DNA of 54,755 nt. Origin: JBGPIT01 sp041485125 (lineage in GTDB: Bacteria; Desulfobacterota; Binatia; UTPRO1). Below, piece by piece: positions 40,049-49,070 of the stretch (position 1 is the first letter of the stretch; each line of letters begins with the position of its first letter). The stretch lies in assembly GCA_041485125.1 (NCBI GenBank), contig JBGPIT010000001.1, forward strand, positions 1 to 54,755, in the 5' to 3' direction. A program made the translations under genes and the position numbers. The notes beneath the pieces were generated by a model. That model was given only the letters and a program-made list of their open reading frames with translations. It searched no databases and was not told the origin of the DNA.

Positions 40049-40867
40049 ATGAGCAAGATCTACGAAGCCCTCCAGAAAGCCCAGGAAGAGCGGGAAGGGA
40101 TCATCGGCGAACCCGGCGTCCCGAGTGAGCGCCCGCCACGCCGCTCTTGGTGGCGATCCGGCAAGAGCGGCAAGACCAGCGGCAACGGTTACCGCACCAA
40201 CGGCTCGCTCCACATCGACTTCGACTTGGCACCGCAGGTCGAGGAGGCGTACCAGCGTCTCGGCACCAACCTCTTGATGCCGTCGAGCAGCGGCGACCCC
40301 GGCCTGCTGCGTGATCTGATGGTCGTCGCATCGGAGCACCAAGAGGGCGCGACCACTACCGCCGCGCTCTTCGCATCGACGTTGGCCAAGCGCAAGAAGC
40401 TCGACGTGCTCCTCATCGAGGCCAACTTCCGGAGTCCGGCACTCGAGCAAGTATTCCCCATCCGGCGCAACGGCGGCTTCGCCGAGCTGATCGACGGCCG
40501 CCAGGACATCGATCAGGTGGTGCAAGAGACGCCGCAACCGAACCTCTTCGTAGTGACCAGCGGGCACTACGAGACCTCGCCCGCGCACGTCCTCGAGTCG
40601 CCGCGCCTGTCGGAAGTCTTGGCCCAGCTGCACGAGCGTTTCCAGTTCGTGGTCTTCGACTCGGCCCCGGTGAACACCTACACCGACGCGTCGATCCTCG
40701 GGCCGCGGCTCGACGCCGCGGTGGTCGTGATCGAGGCCGATCGCACCCGCGTCGACGAGGTGCAGCGCGCCAAACGGCAGCTCGAGCGCTCCGGCGCGAA
40801 GCTTCTCGGCGTGCTGCTGAACCGCCGCAAGAACTACCTGCCGGCATTCCTGGACGGACTGCTCTGA
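40049..40867 (+). CDS. CpsD/CapB-type ATPase with degenerate P-loop
   Basis: The 272-residue protein has the N-terminal MSKIYEALQKAQEE helix common to exosortase-linked tyrosine autokinases. EEAYQRLGTNL is conserved. The Walker A position reads ASEHQEGATTT (95-104) instead of the GEGKST type, so the ATP-binding Lys is missing. The Walker A' motif is LLIEANFRSP where DxDxRxP is usual, and Walker B (FVVFDSAPV) is preserved. No tyrosine cluster ends the chain. It may be an inactive partner of the co-polymerase, coupling it to the cell's chain-length control without phosphorylation. That is inference. Confidence 0.82.
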   Translation: MSKIYEALQKAQEEREGIIGEPGVPSERPPRRSWWRSGKSGKTSGNGYRTNGSLHIDFDLAPQVEEAYQRLGTNLLMPSSSGDPGLLRDLMVVASEHQEGATTTAALFASTLAKRKKLDVLLIEANFRSPALEQVFPIRRNGGFAELIDGRQDIDQVVQETPQPNLFVVTSGHYETSPAHVLESPRLSEVLAQLHERFQFVVFDSAPVNTYTDASILGPRLDAAVVVIEADRTRVDEVQRAKRQLERSGAKLLGVLLNRRKNYLPAFLDGLL

Positions 40868-40871
40868 GCGC

Positions 40872-42326
40872 GTGAGCGTCGCCCTCGAACAGACCCTCGC
40901 CGCGCCGCGACTGCCGGCGGCAGCGCCATACGCCACCCCGCTGTGGCTGTGGCCGGTGGTGCTGCTCGGCCTGGGCGCGACGCTCGTCGCCGCGACCTAC
41001 AATGGTCTCGAGGCGACGGTGCTCGGCGCGATCATCGCCGCGGCCGTGCTCACCATCGTGGTCGCCAAGCCCGAGGTCGGGATCCTGCTCCTGATGACGA
41101 ACTATCTCATCGCGAGCTATCCGACCCCGCTGCGCGGCAATGGTCTGATCACGATCAACAATCTTCTCGGTATCATCCTCGCGGTGTTGCTGATTGCGAA
41201 GCTCGCACAGAATCTCGATTTCTGGTTCCTTCGCAATCGTCAGGTAAAGATCTTCATCGCGATCGGCGCGGTACTGATCATCTCGACGATCGTCTCGAGT
41301 TACACGTTCCCGAATCTGGTCGGGACGCGCGGTAAGTTCCGCGAGCTCGACCAGACCACGCAGATGGCGCAGGACTTCGTCACTCGTCTTGCCTTCTTGG
41401 TCTTCACGCTGAACTTTCTCAGCACCAAAACGGACTTGAAGCGCGTCGTCACGGTGATGATGCTCTGTCTCCTGATGGTCGTCCCGTCGGCACTGCTCGG
41501 TTACGCGAGTGGCAACACCGTCGGGGGCCGGGCGGCGGCGGCATTTTCGCTGGGCACGAACCCGAATCGCCTGGCCTTCCTCTGTCTCATCCAGATTCCG
41601 TTCTGGTGGTATTTCATTCGCGCCAAGCGCTCGACGTTTCGGAACATCCTCGGCATCGGCGTGATCGGCAGCTTGATCATCACGGTCTTTCTGACGGCCT
41701 CGCGGAGCGGCGTGCTCGGGCTGGGGATGATCTTCTACCTCCTGACCCAGAAGCGCGCGGGAGTTGGCGGCGGACGGCTACAGATCATCGCGCTCGGGCT
41801 CGTCGCCGTCGGCATTCTCTTGACGGTGATCCCGCAGGAGAACCTCGATCGCATGGCGAACGTCAATCCGTTCAGCCAGAACAAGGAGCAGGGCGCCGGC
41901 GCACACTCGACCGAGCGACGCGTCGAGACGGTCGAGATCGGCTGGAAGATGTTCGGCGATCACCCGTGGTTCGGCGTCGGCATCGGAAATTTCCGCGAGG
42001 TCGCGAAGCAGGTCTACCAGGACGAGTTCTTCCGGCCGCCGCACAACTCATACGTGTGGGCGCTCACCGAAGGCGGGATCTTCTGCTTCTTGCTGTACCT
42101 GCTTCTCTTCTGGTTCACGTGGCGCGACATAAAATGGATCGACGCCGCGCCGGCGATGCCCGTGGAGCTGCGCTGGATTGCCGCGGCGCTCTCGCCGGCG
42201 ATGATCTTGTTGATGTTCTACAGCGCGTTCGCCGACATTTGGCTCAGCCCGGTCACCTACATCATCATTGGGTTGGTGATCGTCTTCAAACGCTATCTGG
42301 GCGGCCGGCGTGCCGTTCTCGCCTGA
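40872..42326 (+). CDS. Wzy/WaaL-type O-antigen polymerase or ligase
   Basis: The 484-residue membrane protein starts at GTG, with about eleven helices. The large loop with the Wzy_C signature carries GWKMFGDHPWFGVGIGNFREVA and RPPHNSYVWALTEGG. These proteins polymerise lipid-linked repeat units in the periplasm or ligate them to lipid A. Next to a Wzz-like and a CpsD-like gene, polymerase is the likelier role. It overlaps the following glycosyltransferase gene by 17 bp. A second Wzy-like domain is encoded at 49071. Confidence 0.88.
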   Translation: MSVALEQTLAAPRLPAAAPYATPLWLWPVVLLGLGATLVAATYNGLEATVLGAIIAAAVLTIVVAKPEVGILLLMTNYLIASYPTPLRGNGLITINNLLGIILAVLLIAKLAQNLDFWFLRNRQVKIFIAIGAVLIISTIVSSYTFPNLVGTRGKFRELDQTTQMAQDFVTRLAFLVFTLNFLSTKTDLKRVVTVMMLCLLMVVPSALLGYASGNTVGGRAAAAFSLGTNPNRLAFLCLIQIPFWWYFIRAKRSTFRNILGIGVIGSLIITVFLTASRSGVLGLGMIFYLLTQKRAGVGGGRLQIIALGLVAVGILLTVIPQENLDRMANVNPFSQNKEQGAGAHSTERRVETVEIGWKMFGDHPWFGVGIGNFREVAKQVYQDEFFRPPHNSYVWALTEGGIFCFLLYLLLFWFTWRDIKWIDAAPAMPVELRWIAAALSPAMILLMFYSAFADIWLSPVTYIIIGLVIVFKRYLGGRRAVLA

Positions 42327-43485
42327 GCGCGCGCTGCGGACCATCGCGTTCTTTCCGCCCCGGCTCGCTACCGGGGGCACGCAACGCCATCTGCTCGAGG
42401 TCCTCCGTTTCCTCGATCGCACACGGTTTCAGCCGCTCGTCATCAGCGCGAAGAGCGGCGGTGAGCTCGCCGACGCCATCCGCGACCTCGGCGTCGAGCT
42501 CATCGACCTCGGTCTCGGCGAGCGGCTGCTGAGCGCCGACCTGGCGCGCTGCGTGCGCGCCACGGCGAGCGTGCTCCGTGCCCGCGCCGTCGACGTGGTG
42601 CAGAGCTTCCAATGGCGGCCCGCCTTGATCGCGCTCGGCGCGACGCGCCTCGCCGGTCGCGGCCGGATCGTCGCCGGCCGGCGCAGCGTCCCGACCGAGC
42701 ACGGCATGCGCGGCATGCTCGAGGAGATCGTCGTCCAGTTCGCCGACCGCGTCGTGGTGAACGCCGAGTCGCTGCGGCCGCGTGGTCGGGCCGGCCGGCG
42801 CACCGAGGTGATCCCGAGCGGCGTCGACACCGAGCGCTTCGACCCGCGCGTGATCGATCGCGCCGCGGCCAAGCACGCCCTCGGGATCCCAGCCGACGTC
42901 GTCGCGATCGGTACCGTCGGCCGGCTCGAAACCCGCAAGGGCACGCGCACGCTGATCGAGGCCACCGCGCGACTTCGCGAGACACCGCGCGCCCCTTTCG
43001 TCGTCGTTGCCGGCGACGGTCCATTGCGCGACGAGCTCGCCGCGCTCGCGGCACGCCTCGGCATCGCCGAGCGGGTGCGCTTCCTCGGCAACCGCGAAGA
43101 CGTGCGCGCCGTCCTCGCCGCGCTCGACGCCTTCGTGCTGCCGTCGCTCACCGAGGGCATGTCGAACGCGCTCCTCGAGGCGATGGCGATGGCGCTGCCG
43201 GTGATCGCGACCGACGTCGGAGGCAATCCCGAGGTCATCGGCGACGCGATGACGGGCATGCTGATACCGGCCGATCAGCCGGAAGCGATGGCGAACGCGA
43301 TCGCCCAGCTGCTCGGCGATCCGGAGCGGCAAAGGCGCCTCGGGGCGGCGGCGCGGCGCCGCGTCGAGGAACGCTACGGCGCGCGCGCGATGGTCCGGCA
43401 GCTCGAGAGCATCTACGCAGCGGTCGCCGCGCGCGAGCCGCTCGCCCGGTCCGCGGCGCACACGACGGCGCGGGAGCCGGCGTGA
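42310..43485 (+). CDS. GT4-family glycosyltransferase
   Basis: The 391-residue protein starts at GTG. It has the N-terminal IAFFPPRLATGGTQRHLLEVL, the FQWRPALIALGATRL acceptor-domain strand, the hinge EVIPSGVDTERFDP, and the C-terminal EGMSNALLEAMAMALPVIATDVGG. The GGTQRH loop is characteristic of GT4 enzymes of EPS loci. It is encoded overlapping the polymerase gene, so its sugar is probably part of the repeat unit. Specificity is unknown. Confidence 0.88.
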   Translation: MPFSPERALRTIAFFPPRLATGGTQRHLLEVLRFLDRTRFQPLVISAKSGGELADAIRDLGVELIDLGLGERLLSADLARCVRATASVLRARAVDVVQSFQWRPALIALGATRLAGRGRIVAGRRSVPTEHGMRGMLEEIVVQFADRVVVNAESLRPRGRAGRRTEVIPSGVDTERFDPRVIDRAAAKHALGIPADVVAIGTVGRLETRKGTRTLIEATARLRETPRAPFVVVAGDGPLRDELAALAARLGIAERVRFLGNREDVRAVLAALDAFVLPSLTEGMSNALLEAMAMALPVIATDVGGNPEVIGDAMTGMLIPADQPEAMANAIAQLLGDPERQRRLGAAARRRVEERYGARAMVRQLESIYAAVAAREPLARSAAHTTAREPA

Positions 43486-43519
43486 CTACTTCAGGGATGT
43501 CGCAGGAGGACGAGCGCTG

Positions 43520-45190
43520 ATGAGCAGAATCTCGCGGATGGTCGTTGTCGGGCTCGACGGCGCCACCTTCGGCTTGATCAAGCCGTGGGTCGACGCCGGC
43601 CTGCTGCCGACGTTTGCGCGCCTCCTCGCCGAAGGAGCACATGCGGAGCTGCGCAGCACCTTGCCCGCGTTGACGCCGCCGGCGTGGACGTCCGCCGCTA
43701 CCGGCAAGAATCCCGGCAAGCACAACATCTACAACTTCTACAAGGTGAGCGACGGCGGCACCGGCAAGCTGCCGCTCACGCCCGCCGACCTGCGCAGCCG
43801 CCGCGTGTGGGACATCGCCAATGCCTACGGCAAGCGCGCCGGCGCGGTCCATCTGCCGCTCACGTATCCGCCCGAGCACCTCGACGGCTTCGTCGTGTCC
43901 GGGATCATGACGCCGAAGGGCGTCGAGGACTATACGTTCCCGCTGGAGCTCCGCGACGAGCTCGCCGCCAACATCGACGGCTACCGTTTCGACGTCGACG
44001 CCGACGCGCTCAAGGTCGGCGACCTGCGCGCGTTCCGTGACGACGCCTTCGACCTGCAGCGCATCCAGAGCACCGAGACGCTCTACCTGATGGAGCGGAA
44101 GGACTGGGACCTCCTGTGGGTGATGTTCCACACCCTCGACAAGGTGCAGCACTTCTTCTGGCACTTCATGGATCCGTCACATCCGGCGCATCCGGGCGCA
44201 ACCGAGTTCGCCAATACCATCCTCGAGTTCCACCAGGTGCTCGACAAGACCTTGGCGTCGGTCCTCGAACGGCTCGACGACGAGACCGGGCTCTTGGTGA
44301 TGTCGGACCACGGCTCGTGCGCGCTCGAGTCGTACTTCCTCATCATGAACTGGCTCGAGGACACGGGCTTCCTCAGCATGAAGGGCGCGAAGCGCTCGAC
44401 CATGAAGCGAGCCCTCGGCGGCATCGGCCTCGAGGCGCGCGGCGTGGTGAAGACGCTCCGCAAAGCCGGTCTCGGCTGGCTGCCGCGTCTGGTGCCGTCG
44501 GGCTTGAAGGCGCAGGTCCCGATCGCGCGCACCTCGTTCGCCCGCATCGCGCCGCACATCGATTGGGCGGGGACACAGGTGTACTGCCCGTCGGCGCCCG
44601 GCAGCGGCTTGCGCGTCAATCTGCGCGGCCGTGAGGCACAAGGCACCGTCGCGCCCGAGGACTACGACCGGGTGTGCGAAGAGGTCCGCGCCGCGTTGCT
44701 CGAGGTCGTCGATCCGACGACCGGGCGCCGCGTCGTCCACGCCGTCCACCGCCGCCACGAGATCTACACCGGCGATCACGTCGACAACGGACCGGACCTG
44801 CTCGTCGAGACGACCGACCCGTACTGCCTGATCGAGGGCATGGGCACCTCGTACATCGTCCCCTCGGGTCAGAACGACGGCGAGCGCACTGGCAACCACC
44901 TGCGGAACGGCATCTTCATGCTGGCCGGCAGCGCCGCGCGTCGTGGCACGCAAACGCCGACGCTCGACATCTGCGACGTCGCACCGACGCTGCTGCACCT
45001 CATGGGGTTGCCGGTACAAGCGGACATGGACGGCCAGGTCGCCGAGGCGGCGCTCACGCTGGAGTTCCTCGCCGCCAACGAGATCAAGCGCGACCAGCTC
45101 GCGCCGCCGCCGGAGATCGCCGCCACCGACATGAGCGATCAAGATCGGCGCGCGATCGAAGGCATGCTGGAGGGACTCGGATACCTGTGA
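43520..45190 (+). CDS. Alkaline-phosphatase-superfamily phosphodiesterase
   Basis: The 556-residue protein has the type I phosphodiesterase/nucleotide pyrophosphatase layout: VVVGLDGATFGLIKPW (first metal Asp), PALTPPAWTSAATGKNPGKH with the Thr nucleophile, HTLDKVQHFFW, VMSDHGSCALESY (Asp-His metal pair) and RTGNHLRNGIFMLAG. Such proteins recur in exosortase-type EPS loci and may hydrolyse nucleotide sugars or add or remove phosphoryl groups. No signal peptide is evident, so it appears cytoplasmic. Its stop overlaps the next gene by GTGA. Confidence 0.88.
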   Translation: MSRISRMVVVGLDGATFGLIKPWVDAGLLPTFARLLAEGAHAELRSTLPALTPPAWTSAATGKNPGKHNIYNFYKVSDGGTGKLPLTPADLRSRRVWDIANAYGKRAGAVHLPLTYPPEHLDGFVVSGIMTPKGVEDYTFPLELRDELAANIDGYRFDVDADALKVGDLRAFRDDAFDLQRIQSTETLYLMERKDWDLLWVMFHTLDKVQHFFWHFMDPSHPAHPGATEFANTILEFHQVLDKTLASVLERLDDETGLLVMSDHGSCALESYFLIMNWLEDTGFLSMKGAKRSTMKRALGGIGLEARGVVKTLRKAGLGWLPRLVPSGLKAQVPIARTSFARIAPHIDWAGTQVYCPSAPGSGLRVNLRGREAQGTVAPEDYDRVCEEVRAALLEVVDPTTGRRVVHAVHRRHEIYTGDHVDNGPDLLVETTDPYCLIEGMGTSYIVPSGQNDGERTGNHLRNGIFMLAGSAARRGTQTPTLDICDVAPTLLHLMGLPVQADMDGQVAEAALTLEFLAANEIKRDQLAPPPEIAATDMSDQDRRAIEGMLEGLGYL

Positions 45191-45984
45191 GCGGCGCCGC
45201 CGTCTTCTGCTACCACGACTTCGTCGACGACGAAGGCGACCGCGCCGCGATCCCGGCCGCGCATCGGCCCTACGTGCTGACGTCGGCCGAGCTCGCCGCG
45301 CATCTCGCGGCGCTCGAGCGCGCGCCGTTCCGCGCCAGCCGGCTCGCCGACGTGGTGCACGAGCCGGCGGCCGGCCGCTTCGTCCTCTCCTTCGACGACG
45401 GGCACATCAGCAACCATCGCGTCGTGCTGCCGCTCCTCGCCGCGCGCGGCTGGCCGGGCTGCTTCTTCGTCATCGCCGGCGAGGTCGGCGGGCGCTCGAT
45501 GATGGGCTGGCGCGAGCTCCGCGAGCTCGCCGACGCCGGCATGGAGATCGGCAGCCACTCGTTGACCCACCCGTTCATGCACGAGCTCTCGCTCGACGAG
45601 GTACGCCACGAGTTCGCCGAGTCGAAACGGCGCTTGGAGGACGGTCTGGGACGCGCCGTCACGCTCGCCTCGCTGCCGCGCGGCAGCGCGGCGCCCGGCA
45701 TCGGCGCGGTGCTCGCCGAGCTCGGCTACGAGGCATTCTGCACCAGCGAGCCCGGCGTGGTCTCCGACGCGACCGATCGCTTCGCGATGCCGCGCATCGC
45801 GATCAAACGCAGCACGTCGCCGGCGTTGCTGCAGAACGTGCTTCTCGACAGCGGCTTCACGCTCGCGGGTCTCCGGTCGTCCTTCGCGGTGAAACAGATG
45901 GGCAAGCGCTTGATCGGCACCGGCCAGTGGCGCGCCGTCCGCACCGCCATCACGCACCTCGTCGACCGGGTGCCGAAGTCATGA
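45187..45984 (+). CDS. Polysaccharide deacetylase 1
   Basis: The protein has 265 residues from the GTG overlapping the phosphodiesterase stop. NodB-homology motifs are VLSFDDGHISNH (catalytic Asp-Asp) and GSHSLTHPFMHEL (metal His). The third, SLPRGSAAPG, replaces the usual RxPYG. It would remove N- or O-acetyl groups from a sugar in the EPS or its precursor. No signal peptide is visible, so it may act on lipid-linked precursors in the cytoplasm. It lies next to a second deacetylase gene, 13 bp downstream. Confidence 0.87.
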   Translation: MSGAAVFCYHDFVDDEGDRAAIPAAHRPYVLTSAELAAHLAALERAPFRASRLADVVHEPAAGRFVLSFDDGHISNHRVVLPLLAARGWPGCFFVIAGEVGGRSMMGWRELRELADAGMEIGSHSLTHPFMHELSLDEVRHEFAESKRRLEDGLGRAVTLASLPRGSAAPGIGAVLAELGYEAFCTSEPGVVSDATDRFAMPRIAIKRSTSPALLQNVLLDSGFTLAGLRSSFAVKQMGKRLIGTGQWRAVRTAITHLVDRVPKS

Positions 45985-45997
45985 GCAGGGCAGGGTC

Positions 45998-47044
45998 ATG
46001 AGCTCTCGAACGCTGAACAGATTGCGATGGGCGACCAAGCTCTCGGCGCACCATCTCGGGCTGCTGGCGCTCTTGCGCCGCGCGCGCCGGCGGGACCGCA
46101 GTCTGGTGCTGCGCTACCACGCCGTTGCGCCCGACCAGACGCCGTTCCCGGTCTACGCCGGTCCCGACATCACGATCCCGCGCGGCCTCTTCGCGGCGCA
46201 GATGCGATTCCTCGCACGCGCCTACACGCCGGTACCGCTCGCGACCATCGTCGAGGCGATCGGTGCGGGCGGCGCGCCGCCGGCCGGCACGGTCGCCGTC
46301 ACGCTCGACGACGGCTACGCCGACAACTACCACCAGGCGTTCCCGGTTCTGCGCGCGTTGCACATTCCCGCGACCATCTACGTCGTCACCGAGACGCTCG
46401 ACCAGTCGTCGCCGCTCTGGATGTCGGAGCTGCGCGCGGCCGTGATGACCAGCCCGGCCCGCTCGCTCCGGATCGAGATCGGCGGCAGCCGTCAGTTCGC
46501 GCTCGGCAGCAGCGACGAGCGGCAGGCGACGGTCAAGGAGCTCACCAACGTCCTGGTCCCCGTCGACCCGGCGCTCCGCCGCCGCATCCTGGCGACGCTG
46601 CGGAGCGAGCTCGACAGCAACGGCGGCGCTGACCTTTCCAACACCATGCTGACCGTGGCGCAGGTCCGCGAGATGCACGAGAACGGCATCACGATCGGCG
46701 CGCACACGCAGACCCACAGCAACATGACCTTGCTCGCGGCAGAGCAGGTGCGTGCCGAGATCGCCGGCTCGCGCGATCGCCTCGAGGCCCTTCTCGGCGC
46801 CGCCGTGCCCGACTTCGCCTATCCGAACACCGGCGGACGCTATCCGCACTTCAACGCCGCCGTCGCGACCATCGTCCGCCAGCTCGGCTTCCGCTCCGCG
46901 GTGACGTCGCGACCCGGCGTGGTCGCCGCCGGTACCGACCCCTTCATGGTGCCGCGGATCGGCATCGCGCCGCGCGTCTATCGCGAGGCCGCCCTCGCGG
47001 TGACGCTCGAGCGCTACCGTCTCTTCGGCACGGAGCACGCATGA
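45998..47044 (+). CDS. Polysaccharide deacetylase 2
   Basis: The 348-residue protein has NodB-like motifs VTLDDGYADNYHQAFPVL, ITIGAHTQTHSNMTLL and FAYPNTGGRYPHFN. The N-terminal region reads LVLRYHAVAPDQTPFP. Lengths and motifs agree with the deacetylases of exosortase-type EPS clusters. It is not close in sequence to the neighbouring deacetylase, so the two may act on different sugars or positions. No signal peptide is seen. Confidence 0.88.
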   Translation: MSSRTLNRLRWATKLSAHHLGLLALLRRARRRDRSLVLRYHAVAPDQTPFPVYAGPDITIPRGLFAAQMRFLARAYTPVPLATIVEAIGAGGAPPAGTVAVTLDDGYADNYHQAFPVLRALHIPATIYVVTETLDQSSPLWMSELRAAVMTSPARSLRIEIGGSRQFALGSSDERQATVKELTNVLVPVDPALRRRILATLRSELDSNGGADLSNTMLTVAQVREMHENGITIGAHTQTHSNMTLLAAEQVRAEIAGSRDRLEALLGAAVPDFAYPNTGGRYPHFNAAVATIVRQLGFRSAVTSRPGVVAAGTDPFMVPRIGIAPRVYREAALAVTLERYRLFGTEHA

Positions 47045-47077
47045 GCCGCGGAGCATGCATGAGAGAAGACGCCTGAC

Positions 47078-49057
47078 ATGTGCGGAATCGTCGGACAGCT
47101 GAACCGCGCGGATGGCCCGCCCGTCACCCGCGAGCTCCTGCACCGCATGAACGAGGCCATCGTTCACCGTGGTCCGGACAGTGAGGGCGTGTTCATCGAC
47201 GGCAGCTTCGGCATGGGGATGCGCCGCCTCAGCATCAACGACCTCGCCCCGACCGGGAACCAGCCGCTTGGCAACGAAGATGGTTCGGTGCTCGTCGTCT
47301 GCAACGGCGAGATCTACAACTCGCCCGAGCTGCGGCGTGACCTCGAGGCGCGCGGCCACCGCATGGCGTCGACGTCCGACGTCGCGGTGATCCCTCATCT
47401 CTACGAGGAGCATGGCGTCGATTTCGTCCGCCACCTCGACGGGATGTTCGCGCTCGCGCTCTGGGACAAACGCCGCCGCCGCCTGGTGATCGCGCGCGAC
47501 TCGCTCGGCATCAAGCCGCTCTACGTCGCCGAGCGAAACGGCGTGCTCGCTTTCGCCTCGGAGGTGACGGCGCTCGTCGCGGCGGGGTTCGGCCGCGAGC
47601 TCGACTACACGAGCCTCCATCACTACCTCTCGCTCGGCTACATCCCGGCGCCCGGCAGCATCTTCGCCGACGTCCGCAAGCTCGAGCCGGGTACCCAGCT
47701 CACGGTCGAGCAGGGCGGGGCACCGGTCGAGCGACGCTACTGGGAGCTGCGCTTCGCGCCCGAGACGCGCACCCGCAGCCTCGACGACTACGCCGAGGAG
47801 GTCCTCGCGGCCCTGCGCGCGGCCGTGAAGAGCCACCTGCTCTCCGACGTGCCGGTCGGCGTCTTCCTCTCGGGCGGCGTCGACTCGAGCGGTCTCGTCG
47901 CCCTGATGAGCGAGATCGCGGGGCGGAAGATCAAGACCTTCTCGATCGGTTTCGAGGACAAGCGCTTCGACGAGCTCGACCTCGCCCGCGAGGTGGCGCG
48001 GCGCTACGACACCGACCACGACGAGTTCGTCGTCCGTCCCGACGCGCTTCGCATCCTTCCGAAGCTGGCGCGGCACTTCGGCGAGCCCTTCGCCGACTCG
48101 TCGGCGGTGCCCGTCTACTACGTCTCGGAGCTCGCCGCCCGCAAGGTGAAGGTCGTGCTTTCGGGCGAGGGTGGTGACGAGGTCTTCGCCGGCTACGAGA
48201 CCTATCTCGCCGGCAAGCTCTCGGCGCTCTATCGCCGCCTGCCGTCGATCGTCGGACGGACGCTGGTGCCCGCGTTGGTGTCGCGCCTGCCGGTGTCGCA
48301 CGCCAAGGTCAGCTTCGACTACAAGGCCAAGCGCTTCGTCGGCGGCGCGCACCTGCCGCTCGCCGACGGCCACTTCTGGTGGAAGGTCGTGCTGTCGGAG
48401 GAGGTGCAGGCCGAGCTCTGTATCGGTCCCGCACGGAACGGCCACAGCGATACCGCAGCGCTCTTCCGCGCCGCCGCCGAGCGCGCCGGCAGTGACGATT
48501 GGCTCGCACGGCTGCAGGCGATCGACGCGCACGTCTACCTGCCCGACGACATCCTCACCAAGGCCGACCGGATGAGCATGGCCCACTCGCTCGAGGCGCG
48601 CGTGCCGTACCTCGACCGCTCGTTGGTCGAGCTCGCGGCGCGGCTGCCGAGCGACGTGAAGCTCCGGGGCTTCGCGAAGAAGTACGTACTGAAGCGGGCG
48701 CTCCGGAACCACGTTCCGGAGTCGATCCTGCGCGGCAAGAAGCGCGGCTTCAACGTCCCCGTGCCGGCCTGGCTGCGCGGCGAGCTCCGCGAGCTGGTTG
48801 CCGATACGCTCTCGCCGGCGAGCCTCGAGCGGGTCGGTCTCTTCGAGTCCGCCTACGTGCAGCGTCTCATCGCCGAGCATAACGCGATGCGTGTTGATCA
48901 CAGTCGCCCGTTGTGGACGTTGCTCGTGTTCATGACGTGGCACACCGAGTGGCAGCGTGCCCGTGAGGCCGCGGCCCGGCCACTCGCCGCTTCCTCCACG
49001 CCGGTCCATATCTCCGCCGCGACTCCCTCGGCGGTGGCCGGCTCCGGAACCCGTTAG
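47078..49057 (+). CDS. asnB: Asparagine synthase-like glutamine amidotransferase
   Basis: The 659-residue protein has N-terminal Cys2 (MCGIVGQL), the nucleophile of class II glutaminases, with glutaminase motifs RGPDSEG and CNGEIYN. The synthetase domain has the PP-loop VFLSGGVDSSG and LSGEGGDEVFAGYETY. It could form asparagine, but in EPS loci such AsnB homologues are thought to amidate sugar carboxylates (for example uronic acids). The flanking deacetylases, and the sugar-transferase starting 13 bp after its stop, favour an EPS role. Confidence 0.9.
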   Translation: MCGIVGQLNRADGPPVTRELLHRMNEAIVHRGPDSEGVFIDGSFGMGMRRLSINDLAPTGNQPLGNEDGSVLVVCNGEIYNSPELRRDLEARGHRMASTSDVAVIPHLYEEHGVDFVRHLDGMFALALWDKRRRRLVIARDSLGIKPLYVAERNGVLAFASEVTALVAAGFGRELDYTSLHHYLSLGYIPAPGSIFADVRKLEPGTQLTVEQGGAPVERRYWELRFAPETRTRSLDDYAEEVLAALRAAVKSHLLSDVPVGVFLSGGVDSSGLVALMSEIAGRKIKTFSIGFEDKRFDELDLAREVARRYDTDHDEFVVRPDALRILPKLARHFGEPFADSSAVPVYYVSELAARKVKVVLSGEGGDEVFAGYETYLAGKLSALYRRLPSIVGRTLVPALVSRLPVSHAKVSFDYKAKRFVGGAHLPLADGHFWWKVVLSEEVQAELCIGPARNGHSDTAALFRAAAERAGSDDWLARLQAIDAHVYLPDDILTKADRMSMAHSLEARVPYLDRSLVELAARLPSDVKLRGFAKKYVLKRALRNHVPESILRGKKRGFNVPVPAWLRGELRELVADTLSPASLERVGLFESAYVQRLIAEHNAMRVDHSRPLWTLLVFMTWHTEWQRAREAAARPLAASSTPVHISAATPSAVAGSGTR

Positions 49058-49070
49058 ACGAGAGGCGATC

